Assembly (NCBI GenBank): GCA_963920575.1
Contig: OY986965.1
Span: forward strand, 23,982,988 to 24,046,987
DNA from: Narthecium ossifragum
Lineage: Eukaryota; Streptophyta; Magnoliopsida; Dioscoreales; Nartheciaceae
DNA length: 64,000 nucleotides
Direction: 5' to 3'
In this document: one piece after another, positions 35,722 to 47,700 of the stretch
How positions within the stretch are numbered: the first letter of the stretch is position 1
Layout of the letters: each line of letters opens with the position of its first letter
Made by a program: the position numbers and the translations under genes
Notes under the pieces: generated by a model
The model's database searches: none
What the model was told of the DNA's origin: nothing
The model's input: only the letters and a program-made list of their open reading frames with translations

Positions 35722-36415
35722 TTTAAAGCCATGATGGCAATGATCCGCCAGAAATCTCCAAGGTTAAGCGTGCTTGCCTTGGAGCGGTCTCGGGATGGGT
35801 GATCCATTGGAAAGTTTTCCCAAATTTCTCCAGTGAGCCAAAAGCGGACAATATTATATCGGGTGGGGCCCTCGGGTGGATCCTGGACGGAGCCCACAGG
35901 CCCTGGGCGGCCCTGAATGGCGGGGGCCGTTACAGGATCCCTGCACCTTCTTTCAAGCTTTTGAGTATGAGGGGGTCATGATCTGTAATAGTTGCAAGCG
36001 CATCGGGCACGTCACTTCTGCATGCAAATACGGAGCGGCGGAGCAGGAAGGTAGAAAGAAGATACGTGAGAATGACGATCAGAGGGGTGAAAGGTGGCGT
36101 CTCGAACCCGCTCAAAATTGCTGAAGGACGACCATGCATCCTGTCCACTGGAGGGTGCTCGGAGCGGTTGTCCACCGAAGAGGCAATCTCAATCACAATC
36201 TCAGATAAGTCGTCAAATCGTGGTGAGTGAGAATCAAACAGCTAGGGAGGGTGAATGGAAGATGGTGGGACCAAGGTGGCCTGCGAAAAAGCCTTCAGGA
36301 ACCTTAGATCCAAAGGCTAGTGTCGATCCCCGACCCAAAGCTTGTTGCCCAGGTTGTGAAGGTACAAGCAAAAGAGATGATGGAGTCCTCGAGAAGCGGG
36401 AATTCAATGGATAAA
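35722..36415 (+). pseudogene. LINE ORF1 fragment 3 with CCHC knuckle
   Basis: Contains FFQAFEYEGVMICNSCKRIG and a CX2CX4HX4C finger (CNSCKRIGHVTSAC) near 35990-36030, followed by a basic stretch and EGEWKMVGPRWPAKKP near 36250-36295. In plant LINE ORF1 proteins the finger follows DUF4283 and a W-x-x-V-x-R/W motif comes later. This is the third consecutive block on the plus strand. The first 150 bases do not match the family, so part may be lost or replaced. No reverse transcriptase was found downstream. Confidence 0.65.
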
Positions 36416-37428
36416 GGGCAGGGGGTTACTGATGTCCCTCAAATGTGTCTCACACAGCGGCCACGATGCAGTACAACATAAGAGAGGTCGATCCCACAGA
36501 GAGACAAGCAGAAAAGATCCAGGAAGACATATAACAATATATCGAAAATGATCAAGGGAGTAAGAGTTAAGAGAGTTACATCGAAGATTTAATGGAGATG
36601 TGAGGTTAACAAATGAAATCAGAATTTGGAGGAGGCTAGGCTTTGGCAATCCCTCGCTCAGATTTGGGTTCTTTTCTTATCGATGGTGCATGCAATATTC
36701 AGTTGAGGGATTCACATCCCATCACCTTAACTGGAAGATATGGAATTATGAATCTAGCAGAATATGATTTTCTCTTCCTATGATCAGTCCTTCCTCATTG
36801 CAACTCTAATTCCGTCCTACCATAACCTAAGAATACATGATACCGGCTGTCACTACATGCAGCATGCAGTAGAGGTTTCATGGGACAAAGCCCTAACCTT
36901 ATCTTACCAGATCCCTAAGAGTACGCAATACCGACTGTCATTACAGGCAATGCATAGCAAAGGTTTCACAAGACTAGGTAGAAGAACAAAAGAGATAACT
37001 ATGGGATAACAATATCATAAAAGAAGCATGACTGGAGTTATAATAATGTTCAACCACATAGCAATCTATAAAGATCCATTACATGTATAGAGCTTAAGCA
37101 TTAAAGATCAAAACATCAACCTGCGATGAAGAGGAAGCCCTCGTCCGTGCTCAGTCATCCGTCTGCCATGCCCGGAGCTTACTCGGCCATTGATGATGGT
37201 TCCACCCCCTTCTTCATATTTCCTATTCTTGTACCCTGTTGCTTTCCTCCTTCCTCCCTTTCTGGAGTAACCCTAAAGTCCCCTATTTATAACCCCCAAA
37301 GCTTTCCTACTCGGATTAGATCTGCACCCTTTATTTTGCTTAGCCGTCAAACAAAGATCGATCTTCTAGGGATGGAGATCGATCTTCTAAGGATGGAAAT
37401 CGATTCTTTCATCCCATATAATTGGTTG

Positions 37429-38330
37429 TGTTAGCCCTAATGACGTTTTGATTATGTTTTAATGATGCCAATATGTTCTTAAATATTTAAATATATATGT
37501 GATAAAATATATGTTGATAACAAGCTTTAACTTTCATATTTGAGCTATTTGTGGAGTTCACGGATGATGCCCGGAAGCATCCGTGGAGCTCACGGATGAT
37601 GCGCGGATGCATCCGTGGGATGCGACGGTCGATCCGTGAATCGACCGTGAGACGCGACGGTCGATCCGTGGATAGGCTTTTTTGAAGAAAAGTAAGGTGC
37701 GACGGTCGATCGGTGCATCGACCGTAGGAAGCTTTTTTCTTGACAGAGCCTGATGGACGATGTCACGGACGATGCGACGGTCGACCATGAGGCGTGACGG
37801 ACGATGCATGGATCGACCGTGAGCCCAGAAACTAGCCGTTAAAGAGCCATTGCAGAAACAGAAAATAGCCGTTGGAAGCTATTTTTTTAGGCCCTAAAGC
37901 TCAAGTATATATAAGAAGATGCAACAAACTTGGGGTAAGACTAAGGGAGATATTAGTTTACATTGTAACAAGTTTTAGTCTTTTTTTGAGAGCTTTAACC
38001 TTTGTAAAACTACTTCAAGTGTGAAGTGGACTTTGAGAGAAATATTCATAAGAGAGCTTGGAGTGATTTGTAAGGTTCTCAAGTACCCGTAAGCTTGAGG
38101 GGGAGCTCCAGCAGTTGTTGGAGGATTTGTAAGGTTGCCAAGCACCCGGAAGCTTGGTGGGAAAACTTGTAAGGGAGAATTACAGGTAGTGGAACCTCAA
38201 GGAGGCCCCTGAGAGAGTGGACGTAGGCAAGGTTTGCCGAACCACTATAAAATCTGGTGCAAGTCTCTTAACTCTTTCTTTCATCCTTCATTGCATGCTT
38301 TATTTATAGTTTTCATATCTAAACAAGCAT
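37429..38330 (+). repeat. Copia 5' LTR, 3'-truncated
   Basis: Begins TGTTAGCCCTAATGACG. An array of CGGTCGATCC/GGATCGACCG-type palindromes (37560-37825) precedes a TATA box at 37906-37915. Alignment with the second LTR stops at aaacaagcat near 38330. Confidence 0.8.
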
Positions 38331-38379
38331 ATAAGTTTTCATATCTAAACATGCTTGATTTTTGATTCCAAAGCATTCA

Positions 38380-38720
38380 TCTTATATGTACATGTCAAGA
38401 GTTAATGATAATGGACCCAAAAAGATTTGGGTACCAAAAATCAAAACATGATTTGTGTTAGGGATGCTTGAGATCCAATTGTCAAGACAAATTCAAAAGA
38501 AAACGGTGATATCTTGATGGTGGATGCTCAAGTGATGAGGTGTGGACAAGAATATGTTTCCAAAGAAAGGAAGTATGCTAAATAATTCATCAAAGGATAT
38601 ATGATCATTCCAATGGTATGAAATCTTGTTCCTCAATCCTCATTTGTTATCTCAAATAGTGATAGTAAACTTTATCCTATGGTTTGCTTTTTAAGAAGTT
38701 TAAAAATTTCTTAATCCTTA
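38380..38720 (+). pseudogene. Copia Gag-C/protease remnant
   Basis: GPKKIWVPKIK is visible near 38408-38445, the segment that precedes the protease in SIRE-type copia polyproteins. The following reading frame is broken and no integrase or RT was found. About 1 kb of AT-rich 3' sequence follows, with scattered ggtcgaccgt motifs at 39125-39225. Confidence 0.55.
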
Positions 38721-39744
38721 TGAAGTTTTTTTTATTTGAAATGAATCGTTGGAAAGAATTCTTTTTGGTTAAAAATCGTGAATCTTGATTGATTTTAAAA
38801 GAGGTCATATAGTCATATTTTGTTTTATAATCCTTACTGCTTTGAAATGATGTTTAATCATCTTCTATGAGAAATTGCAACATGTATGCATCATTTGCTA
38901 CAATTCTTAAATTGGTTTCATGTAATAGAAAAGAGGTATGTGAGTTCTTAAAAACTCATCTTCTCACACATACACTCATGTGCCATATTTTTTATTAAAT
39001 GCATAAATTCCAGGAAAAATGACTTGGTCCAGCTCATAATATTCAATTACATATGTATGCAAAATTTCATGAGATTATTGATTCAAAAAACATTTTAAAT
39101 CAAATTTCAAAATTTATTTTCTGGAAGTGACGGTCGACCGTGAGTTCACTTGGATCAACCGTGAGTACGTAATATTTCATTCAAATCGTAGCTGACAATC
39201 GACCGTGAACCTTTGAAGGTCGACCGCCACTGATTGTGTCACATTTTTTTTATGAAATTATTCATCGCATCTCATTTTAAAAATTATTATTCAATAATTT
39301 GTATATTGGGGGAGATAAAGGAACTTATGGTTGGGGAGTACTTTATTTGAGTGGATTTAAACTTTTTTTAAAAAAAATATATTCCCTACTTCCTTTAGTA
39401 TCATGAATATTTTAATTGATTAGATATCAAGCCTCCATTAGTTATCAACTTCTTTTTCTTGCTCCATCCCCACTTTTTGATGATGCCATAGGGGGAGAAA
39501 AAGTTGTGATGTGATCTATTGCTACCAACCATGATATTAGTTAAAGAAGAAATTATACTAAAAGATAAATTATCTTGTCATAATATCATAGATAGAACTT
39601 TTCAATATCATATGACTAGTATGCATCCTTAGTATTCATCTTAGAACACCTTTTATCAAAGAAATGGATGCATAGATTTAGGGGGAGCAATAGATGTTTT
39701 ATCATCACATATAAGTAGATTGTCATCATCAAAAAGGGGGAGAT

Positions 39745-40708
39745 TGTTAGCCCTAATGACGTTTTGATTATGTTTTGATGATGCCAATATGTTCTTAAAG
39801 GTTTAAATATATATGTGATAAAATATATGTTGGTAACAAGCTTTAACTTTCATATTTGAGCTATTTGTGGAGTTCACGGATGATGTGCGGATGCATCCGT
39901 GGGATGCGACGGTCGATCCGTGGATCGACCGTGAGACGCGACGGTCGATCCGTGGATCGACCGTGAGGCTTTTTTGAAGAAAAGTAAGGTGCGACGGTCG
40001 ATCGGTGCATCGACCGTGGGAAGCTTTTTTCTTGACAGAGCCTGACGGACGATGTCACGGACGATGCGACGGTCGACCGTGAGGCGTGACGGACGATGCA
40101 TGGATCGACCGTGAGCCCAGAAACTAGCCGTTAAAGAGCCGTTGCAAAAATAGAAAATGGCCGTTGGAAGCTATTTTTTAGGCCCTAAAGCTCAAGTATA
40201 TTTAAGAAGATGCAACAAACTTGGGGTAAGACTAAGGGAGATATTAGTTTACATTGTAACAAGTTTTAGTTTTCTTTTGAGAGCTTTAACTAGAAGCCAA
40301 AAACTACTTCAAGTGTGAAGTAGAGTTTGAGAGAAATATCCAAGAGAGAGCTTGGAGTGATTTGTAAGGTTCTCAAGCACCCGTAAGCTTGAGGGGGAGC
40401 TCCAGCAGTTGTTGGAGGATTTGTAAGGTTGCCAAGCACCCGGAAGCTTGGTGGGAAAACTTGTAAGGGAGAATTACAAGTAGTGGAACCTCAAGAAGGC
40501 CCTTGAGAGAGTGGACGTAGGCAAGGTTTGCCGAACCACTATAAAATCTGGTGCAAGTCTCTTAACTCTTTCTCTCATCCTTCATTACATGTTTTATTTA
40601 TAGTTTTCATATCTAAACAAGCATACTAGCCTTCTAGCTTTCTATCTTGGTTTTCATCTATTATATTTCCGCAAAAAGGTCCAATTCACCCCCCCCCCTT
40701 GGACCTTC
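39745..40708 (+). repeat. Copia 3' LTR
   Basis: Repeats the 5' LTR through the palindrome array (39880-40110), TATA box and leader, and extends further to aaaaaggtccaattcaccc and a nine-C run. Two perfect inverted repeats lie at 39910-39931 and 39942-39963. Confidence 0.8.
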
Positions 40709-41180
40709 CGGTTGCGCCCGAGGAAGATCGATCTTCACCCCTAGAAGATTGATCTTTTCTGCATCACGTAATCCTTCAGCTTCAGAGGAGATCGATCTTC
40801 TATATGAAGGAGATCGATCTTTTGAAATCATGCTCTCTGTCAACATAAAGATCGATCTTTTCTGTGCAAGATCGATCTTTTAATTCTTACTTGAAAATTT
40901 CAGCTTCTTTCTCAGTACTGCATTATTGGTACTACAAATGTCATAACTTCATTTATGAAACTCCAAATCACAAACCGTAAAATGCTATAGAAAGTAGACT
41001 TCCATAGCTTTTCAATCATATATGGCATATTATCTGGTTCTTCCTGAATAGGTACAGTTTAATCTTCGAAGTTGACCCGGTTACTCAGCAAAACACTCAA
41101 TAGTTTTTCTCTCTTTCTCTCTTCTTCTTTTTTTCTTTGTATAGGCACAACTGAGATCCCTAAAGCTACATCTGGATCCA

Positions 41181-41789
41181 TGTAACGACCTCGAACCAGT
41201 GACTCCCAAACCAGACGGCTTTAGGGCACTAAGTCTAGAACACTTCTCGAGCTCAAGAGTCGAATCCAGCTCCAGATTTTCAATTTTTTTACAGCATGCA
41301 ACTCACATGTAAAGCTAAAGGCGGAGATGACTACCCAGATTAAGGCTAACATGCCTATTCCTCTGGTGGACATGATTGCTACTGCACATATGGTGATGTG
41401 TGTGAATCACATAGTATCCTTCCTTCAAGTTATCAGACATGCCATCCATGCATCAGCCATACTCATATGAAGCAACATGTATGATAGACATAAAATATTT
41501 TGACTCATGCACAATTTCTACAATCATGTTTAATCTAACATTGTTGAACTCAATAAGGTGGCATGCATGAGATCATGTATGCCTACACCCCCCCAATCGA
41601 AAATTCACATCGTCCTCAATGTGTGCTAATCATGGCAAGAGAATAAAACGGGGTGCTGGTTGAAATGTTAGATAGAATAGATAAGAATTATGAATCTAAG
41701 TAGGAGTGAGACCACCTCACAGAATAGTTGAAATCCTGCCCAAGGCTCCTCAGAGTGGCCGAATTTCACATCCCTAGAAGGGTTGGATG
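41181..41789 (-). other. Athila-type post-pol spacer, left part
   Basis: The minus strand contains acattgaggacgatgtgaat followed by tttcgattgggggggtgtag (about 41580-41626), which corresponds to the conserved cattgaggacaatg...gggggg signature downstream of pol in Athila/Tat gypsy elements. The sequence continues across the plus-strand insertion at 51518 (GGATG duplication), linking it to the Athila pol end. Confidence 0.65.
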
Positions 41790-44729
41790 TGTGAGGACCC
41801 GCTCCTCTAACCCGGTCCAACCGCGTTGGGTCGAGGGCTTGGCTTGGTTGGTTTTGGCCCGGTTGGCCTTGGGTTGCGATCGGTTGATTGTATCGCTGCT
41901 TTTGGACCCCAAGGGCAATTTGGTAAATTGTGCCTTGGCGGTCAGTTTCACACCCGCGTAGTCCACACACAGCCTTGATTGATGTACGTGATTGAGTAGA
42001 TCCAGTAGAGATCGCAACTTAGAACCAGATCGGATTCAGTCCGATCGGTTGGTTCGCCTGAACCGGCTAAGCCACTTAAGTGGCTTAACCCTCTTCTCTC
42101 TCTCCTACTTATTTTTTTCTCTCTCTTTCCCCCTCTCTCTTTCTTTTCTTCTCTTTCTTCTTTCTTTCCCTCTCTCTTCCCTGGCTTCCCCACGCCCGAC
42201 CCCCTCTTCTCCTTCGCTCGCGACGACGCCGGCGTCTCCACTCTTCCTCCTCCGGAGCCCCTTCACCATCACCACCGCCGGCCACGTCCTCCCGAGCTCT
42301 CCTCTCCTCTCCTCTTCCCAGATCTCCTCTGGCTTCTCCCTCCTCTCCTCCATCTTTCCGTCGCACGTGGATGGAGGCATCGGACGGCTTCCGGCGGTTC
42401 CCCGGCAAGCCAGAGGCGGCGGTGAGGTCCCCTCCTCCTCCTCCTTCCTCCCCTCTCTCTCCGGCGGCATCCCTCTTCTTTCCCCGACGATGGCTGCGGC
42501 TGTGGGAGGCCCCCGGCGGTGCTCCGGCGAGCTGGAGACGACGGCGGCGACAGTGGACGGCGGGATCACGGCGGATTAGCGAGGATGAAGCTTGGATTAG
42601 CGTGTGAAGGTAGGGTTTCTACCTTGATCTCTAAGATATGCTAGATCTAGGGTTTGATTGTTGGTTTAATTGATTTCTATGTGTTAATTAGTCCCTCTAA
42701 GCATGTTTAACATATGATCTAGCTTCCATGTGATTTGATTTGGGTTTTATCCAGATTTTTGGAAGTTTTTCCCGGATTTTATCGAGGTTCTGTTTTTCGG
42801 CGGGCTGAGCTGTTCTAGCTCAGATCTGGGCTCGTACGTGCATGATCTCGTTTGATCATCAAGAGGAAAGTTGTAGATCATCGAATCTACTTTCATTTGC
42901 CGCTGATTTCATAACTTTCGGAGTTTTTTTACGATTTATGGTGATTTATTCTTCGGATCTGCGACGAGACCGCAAATTAGTGAATTCCGGGAATATTAGC
43001 CATTAGATTAGTCCGATTCTTGGGCTGCATGTTTCTAGTATGCTAATATACATTTCCCAAGTTTGTTTTCCAATTCGACGTCGTTTGGACGTCAAATTGA
43101 TAAGATTTCATCGCCTCTAACTAGGGTTAAATGTAGAAATCCGGAATTTAGCTTCTTAATAGATTTTCGATGTTTTACCGTGTTTAATCCTTCGAAATAC
43201 ATGCTTCATTCACCTAATGCCTTAATTGATGTTCTTAATAACATCTAGGATGGACAATCTAGATTTGATAGGTTTGGGTGTTTGAACCCTCGACATTGGT
43301 TTGTCGATTTAACTAGTTAACTATTCATGCTTAGTTAGCTTTTAATTAAATAATCATACCTTGTTATATATATAGATTGCATGCTTTATATTTGCTTAAC
43401 CCCGTGTGGGGCTTGTGGTTGAACCAAGGGAGGCATGCCCCTTGGGATGGTTAGATAATTAAGTGGGCCGAAAGTGTGCCCTAGTTGATGTGTATTGTAA
43501 ATGTGTTTGATTATTATCTGTGTGGCCGGGGTTGTGCCCCCGTTGTAGAAATTGCGGTTGACGGCTGTGGACGCCGTTGTAATTCCGGATTTTGATCTGT
43601 TGGATACTTGCTATTATAGCTTTGCTAGATAGATCCTTATTGCTTGAACCCTTGCTATGATTACCCTCCGGCAAGCTTGATGATTCGCCTAGCCCGTGTA
43701 TGTTGTCTTGGCATATTGTTGCATGCTACTTTTCCTGTATTCCTGTGCCTGAGCATTGCATGCATCTGTGTGCATTAGAAGCATTAGGCTTGGTGGTAGA
43801 CGATGGTTTCGATCGTCGGTTCGGGGTTCTTGGGTAGCCCGGATCTAGCCCTAGGGTCGGGGTTTGGGTAGTCGCGGATTAGGACGTGATTGTCGTCAAT
43901 GATCATGTTTGATATCATTCGAGAATTATTAAGTAGTTGGACTGGAATATTATATTGTTTGAGGTTTAGAGGTCGTGTCGCTTCTCCAAGGCCAAGTGCT
44001 AAGGATGGTTGTCGATGCGTTCCCGACGTGGTTCCCCAATGCATGGGAATCCTGCTTAGGTAAGGGTGATCCTGCATGTTACTGTTCCTTGGCCTCCTGG
44101 TAACATGTTCAGGAGAGAGGTTTCATGACAGAAGCCCTTGGGACATCGACAGGGTTATAGGACCCGTAGCATCCTTTAGACTTAGGCGGAGAAACGACAC
44201 TGTTGCTGTTTCCCTTCCTTTCTGTGCGACGTAGAATAGCGTAGAACCCTACTGAGCAAGCTTTGTTGCTCACTCCTACCTGGGCTGCATCGGCGATGCA
44301 GGTCGATGCAGGTCGATGCAGTCCCTTCTTTTTCAGGTAGTTGCGGTGTTGGAGGCGGTACTCCCCTTGGTGGTGCGTGAGATCGAGGATATCATCAGTT
44401 TATTATATTCAATTGATGTAAAGCTTTAAATGTATAAATTGTAATCTGAAGGAGAAATGTATTTGTATTTCAATTTGATGTAAATTGATCAGAGATTGCT
44501 GTACTTAGAGGATTTGAATCATTATTGTATATTTTTAAAGTTAATTGAGTATTGTAGTCGTTAATTTGTATTATGATTTGATGATAGGATAGTTTAAATT
44601 AATTGTAAATATTTTAATCATGCACCAGGTTTAAAAGTGATGTTTACAGGGGAGGCTCTCGTCGTTTGATTTTAGAGTTTAGGACCCTCACGTCCCGGTC
44701 TGGATGGATTTTCTGGATCGGGCGTGACA
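41790..44729 (+). repeat. 5' LTR of the plus-strand Tekay-group element
   Basis: Begins TGTGAGGACCCGCTCC and ends GGGCGTGACA. A pyrimidine-rich tract (42090-42190) and a GC-rich region follow the group palindrome near 41917. Purine/pyrimidine skew creates a spurious 195-residue reading frame here. Confidence 0.9.
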
Positions 44730-44732
44730 ACT

Positions 44733-44744
44733 TGGTGTCAGAGC
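44733..44744 (+). other. Variant primer-binding site
   Basis: TGGTGTCAGAGC, three bases after the 5' LTR. It differs at one position from the TGGTATCAGAGC used by the complete element. Confidence 0.85.
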
Positions 44745-47700
44745 AAGCTGTAGGTCCCAGGGATAGGATTAGGCTTGCGGTTAAGGTTTGAGTGTGGAAT
44801 GGGATAGTTCTAGGTCTAGAACATCCTTGCATGGCTGTTTGCCATTGTGTGATATGTTTCCGCTTTATTGATTGTTGTCTGTTTTGTTGCTTTCCGGCTG
44901 TGACATGACGTCTCAGGGGGAGATGTGTATGCACGCCAGCGTCGTCCGTTCCCTCGCCTGATAGTCTCCCCCCGTGCTGGAGATGAGCGAGTAGGGGATT
45001 GGACGTGTGTTGCCTTTGTACTCTTGGAATCCTGAGTGGTGGACCCGTTGTGGTCCAGGGGCGATGTTGGAGATCCTTCGATAGAGGACTAATTGAAGGA
45101 GGTGACCCGGATCCCGGATGTTTTGGACATCCTGGAGTATCGCTTGCTTGGGAAGTTATTGTTTCCTTGCCTTCCCAGGAAGCGATTCCTAGTGGCGCTT
45201 GTCGGGGCCACTAGGGACACTGTTGGTTGTGTGTTGAGAACAGTTCGCGTACTGTTCTCTGGCACATACCCTTGAAGGGTGGTACAGTTGGGAATACCCT
45301 CCTCTGGTTCTGGGTACTCGCACCGCGTGGCGACACGCGGGTTGGTTGGATCACCTGGCTCGGTATGCTGGAGCGACAGCGGGGGACGCCCTGGACTGTG
45401 CTCCGGATACTGAGACAGATGACTTGAGGGTTGACACCGGACTGTTGGTCGGTGGTCGTGGTGAGTTTCGGGGTTGTCGTTCCTGCGTCTGGGGAACGGC
45501 AAGGTAGCCGTTGGTAGAGACAGTGGTTTCAGCATCAGCGACAGCCGTGGCAGCAGCAACGTCGTGCCGGTCCCTTGAGAGGTAGCCTAGACCGCCAGAC
45601 TGAGAGGTAACCCGCAGGGTGCTCAAGTGCTAGTCGCCGGGTGCCTTTCCGCTGACGGTGCTGGTTGCGAGGGGCGCGAGACGCTTACCGCAGAGCAGTC
45701 AGGCGTGACGCACGGCGTGGAGCAAAGCAGTGGGTTGATACCTCAGTTGGGTCAGGTACCTGGGGCAGACGCGGAGAAATTCAGATTCCAGATAGACCCT
45801 TACCGGAGACGAAGCAGCGACCAGTCTTACAAGAGTTTCACGGACTTCTGGGCAGAGAGCAGCTTCAGCAGCAGCCCATTTCAGAGCCGCCTTCCTTCAT
45901 ATTTCAGCTTCATCCTTCAGCTTTCGGAGTGTCTTGTGGCTTGCAGTTTCCTTGTGGCTCTCGGTGTTTCCCCCTTGTGACTCGTCCCCGTGTAGCCGCG
46001 TTGGCTTGGGACTGGAGTTGGGTGTGGCTTTGGGAGTAGCTACCGATTTGGGACAAGAGCTTGGGTTGGTTGCTCTTGTCGGGGCGTTTGCTAGAGGTTG
46101 GAGACCTCTAGGTGTCCGTCGTCCACGTGTGGGACACGTTGGGGCTCGACGGCTTCCTCGGTTTGCGCTGGTTGGTCGTGTATCGAGTTGTGCTTCTTTG
46201 GCCGTGGGAGGGTGTCGTGGGTACACCTGACGGCGTTGTTTTGCTCTCGTTAAAGGTTGCGGGTTGGCGCCCCTTCTGGTTGTCGAGAGCTGGGGTTGTT
46301 CACCAGCCTGTGGTGAACTCCTCCCTCTTTTGTTTTGAGGGTGCTCAGGAAAGCAGGTTTCCCTCGTGTCGTTGTTTGTGCAGCTGTCCCTTTGAGGAGC
46401 TTCCAGGATATTCCGCCTTCGCGGGATTGCCGAGTTTGGACTTGAGGTTCGTTCGGGGTAATTCAGTTGGTATCTTCAGTGAACACATCGCAGAGACCTC
46501 AGGGCCGAGTCGGCCGGCCTGTATTTGGGGTAGAGGCGACCGTCGAGGACGTATGTTCGCTCTTCCGGACAGTGAGCAGCTGGACCGCGTGCAGCAGTTT
46601 TCGTCGTCTCAGCAGTTTCAGCAGTCACATCAGTAAGCTTTCCCCAAACCTTCCGTTCTCCGAGGAGTACGTGCCCGTTACAGTGCATCGCCGAGATACT
46701 CATCAACTCAGAGTTCTGTCGACCTTCTCATAGGTCGGATTTCGCACCAGCTACAATCAGATAAAGTTTAGGGATTGCAACATCCCGAGGGCAGTTTTAA
46801 GTACGAGAAACGGATTGTGTCAGCGGCAGACAAATTAGTTGATCCAGCTGAGCTCAAAGCAGATATGTGACGGCAGAGATCGAAGACTATATCCGAGTTT
46901 CAGCAGAGACATCTTCAAAACCGCGGGACTGTTGACCAGATTGACCAGGAGACCGGAGCTCTTGTCTTAAAGTCACTATGTCATTGCCTTTAAGGGTGAT
47001 AGCAACTGGTAGTTGCTAGAAAGGTTTCGACCTTTCGAGTATATCACCTTTCAGCTAAGGCTAATGCCGTGGTTGTTACCTCGAGCAGATGGGCCAGAGA
47101 AATTAGAGCAACTTTAGTGGCAGTGACAACCCGTCAGTGGCGGAGATGGAGGCAGTTATCCAGTTCAGACAGCACTCATTACCACTCAGAAGATGTCAGT
47201 ATGTCAGTATGTCAGTCCAGAGTGATGGTGATGTGAAGCGATGACACGAATCTTACAGAGGTCCGTGCCCAGATTGATGCCTAGCGTGTAGATGAAAGTC
47301 AGACAGCGTCAACAAGCAGCAGGTTGTGTTTCAGAGGCCGAGCCTCAGTTCCAGAGTTGTGCATTGATGGCGTGCAAGCGTCCTGCTCATTTCCCTTGTT
47401 GGCCACCCCGGAGGTATGGTGATATATAGTGACCGTCATCAGCGTTGGTAGCACGAGGTGCAGAGTTCGTCCCCACTACTTCACCTGTCAGGAGGTGAAG
47501 GAGGAGCATCAGCAGGTAGCAAACCCGTTGCAGCTTTTCCAGTGTCAGCAAAAGTGGAAGCATAGCATGGCAGATGTCATCACCAGATTGCAGAAGACTC
47601 AAAGAGAACGGTGCAGATCTCGGAGGACATGCTTAGAGCATGTGTCCTTGATGCAGCAGGCAGCTGGGAGGAGTACGTCAGTTTGCTGGAGTCCGTCTAC

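Larger units (their letters stand above)
37429..40708 (+). mobile_element. Deleted Ty1/copia element, SIRE/Maximus-like, TSD GGTTG
   Basis: Two long direct repeats (37429-38330 and 39745-40708) bracket a 1.4-kb internal remnant. A polypurine tract aaaaagggggagat lies at 39731-39744 directly before the second LTR. GGTTG flanks both sides (37424-37428 and 40709-40713), although the right LTR end then reads CC, not CA. The first LTR is cut at 38330, so its end, the PBS and most of gag and pol are missing. Confidence 0.75.
36430..41180 (-). repeat. Putative Athila-type LTR split by a copia element
   Basis: Outer parts 36430-37428 and 40709-41180 together make about 1.47 kb with TG at the left edge (TGATGTCCC) and CA at the right (GGATCCA). 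On the minus strand a TATA box (TTATAAATA) lies at about 37284-37292, with GATCGATC at 37356-37363 and 37377-37384 just upstream, and more at 40725-40880. The adjoining region 41181-41789 looks like the Athila post-pol spacer. Assignment by position and TATA orientation only. Confidence 0.5.

Noticed and set aside
37560..40110. Palindromic repeat arrays considered as a CRISPR-like or satellite array
   Set aside because: Units are irregular, contained in copia LTRs of a plant nuclear genome, and there are no unique spacers of regular length.
41992..42579. Long open frame (195 residues, Ser/Leu/Pro-rich) in the plus-strand LTR, with a similar one at 48784-49212
   Set aside because: It lies wholly in the pyrimidine-rich part of the LTRs, differs by frameshifts between the two LTRs and has no domain. 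Skewed composition explains it.
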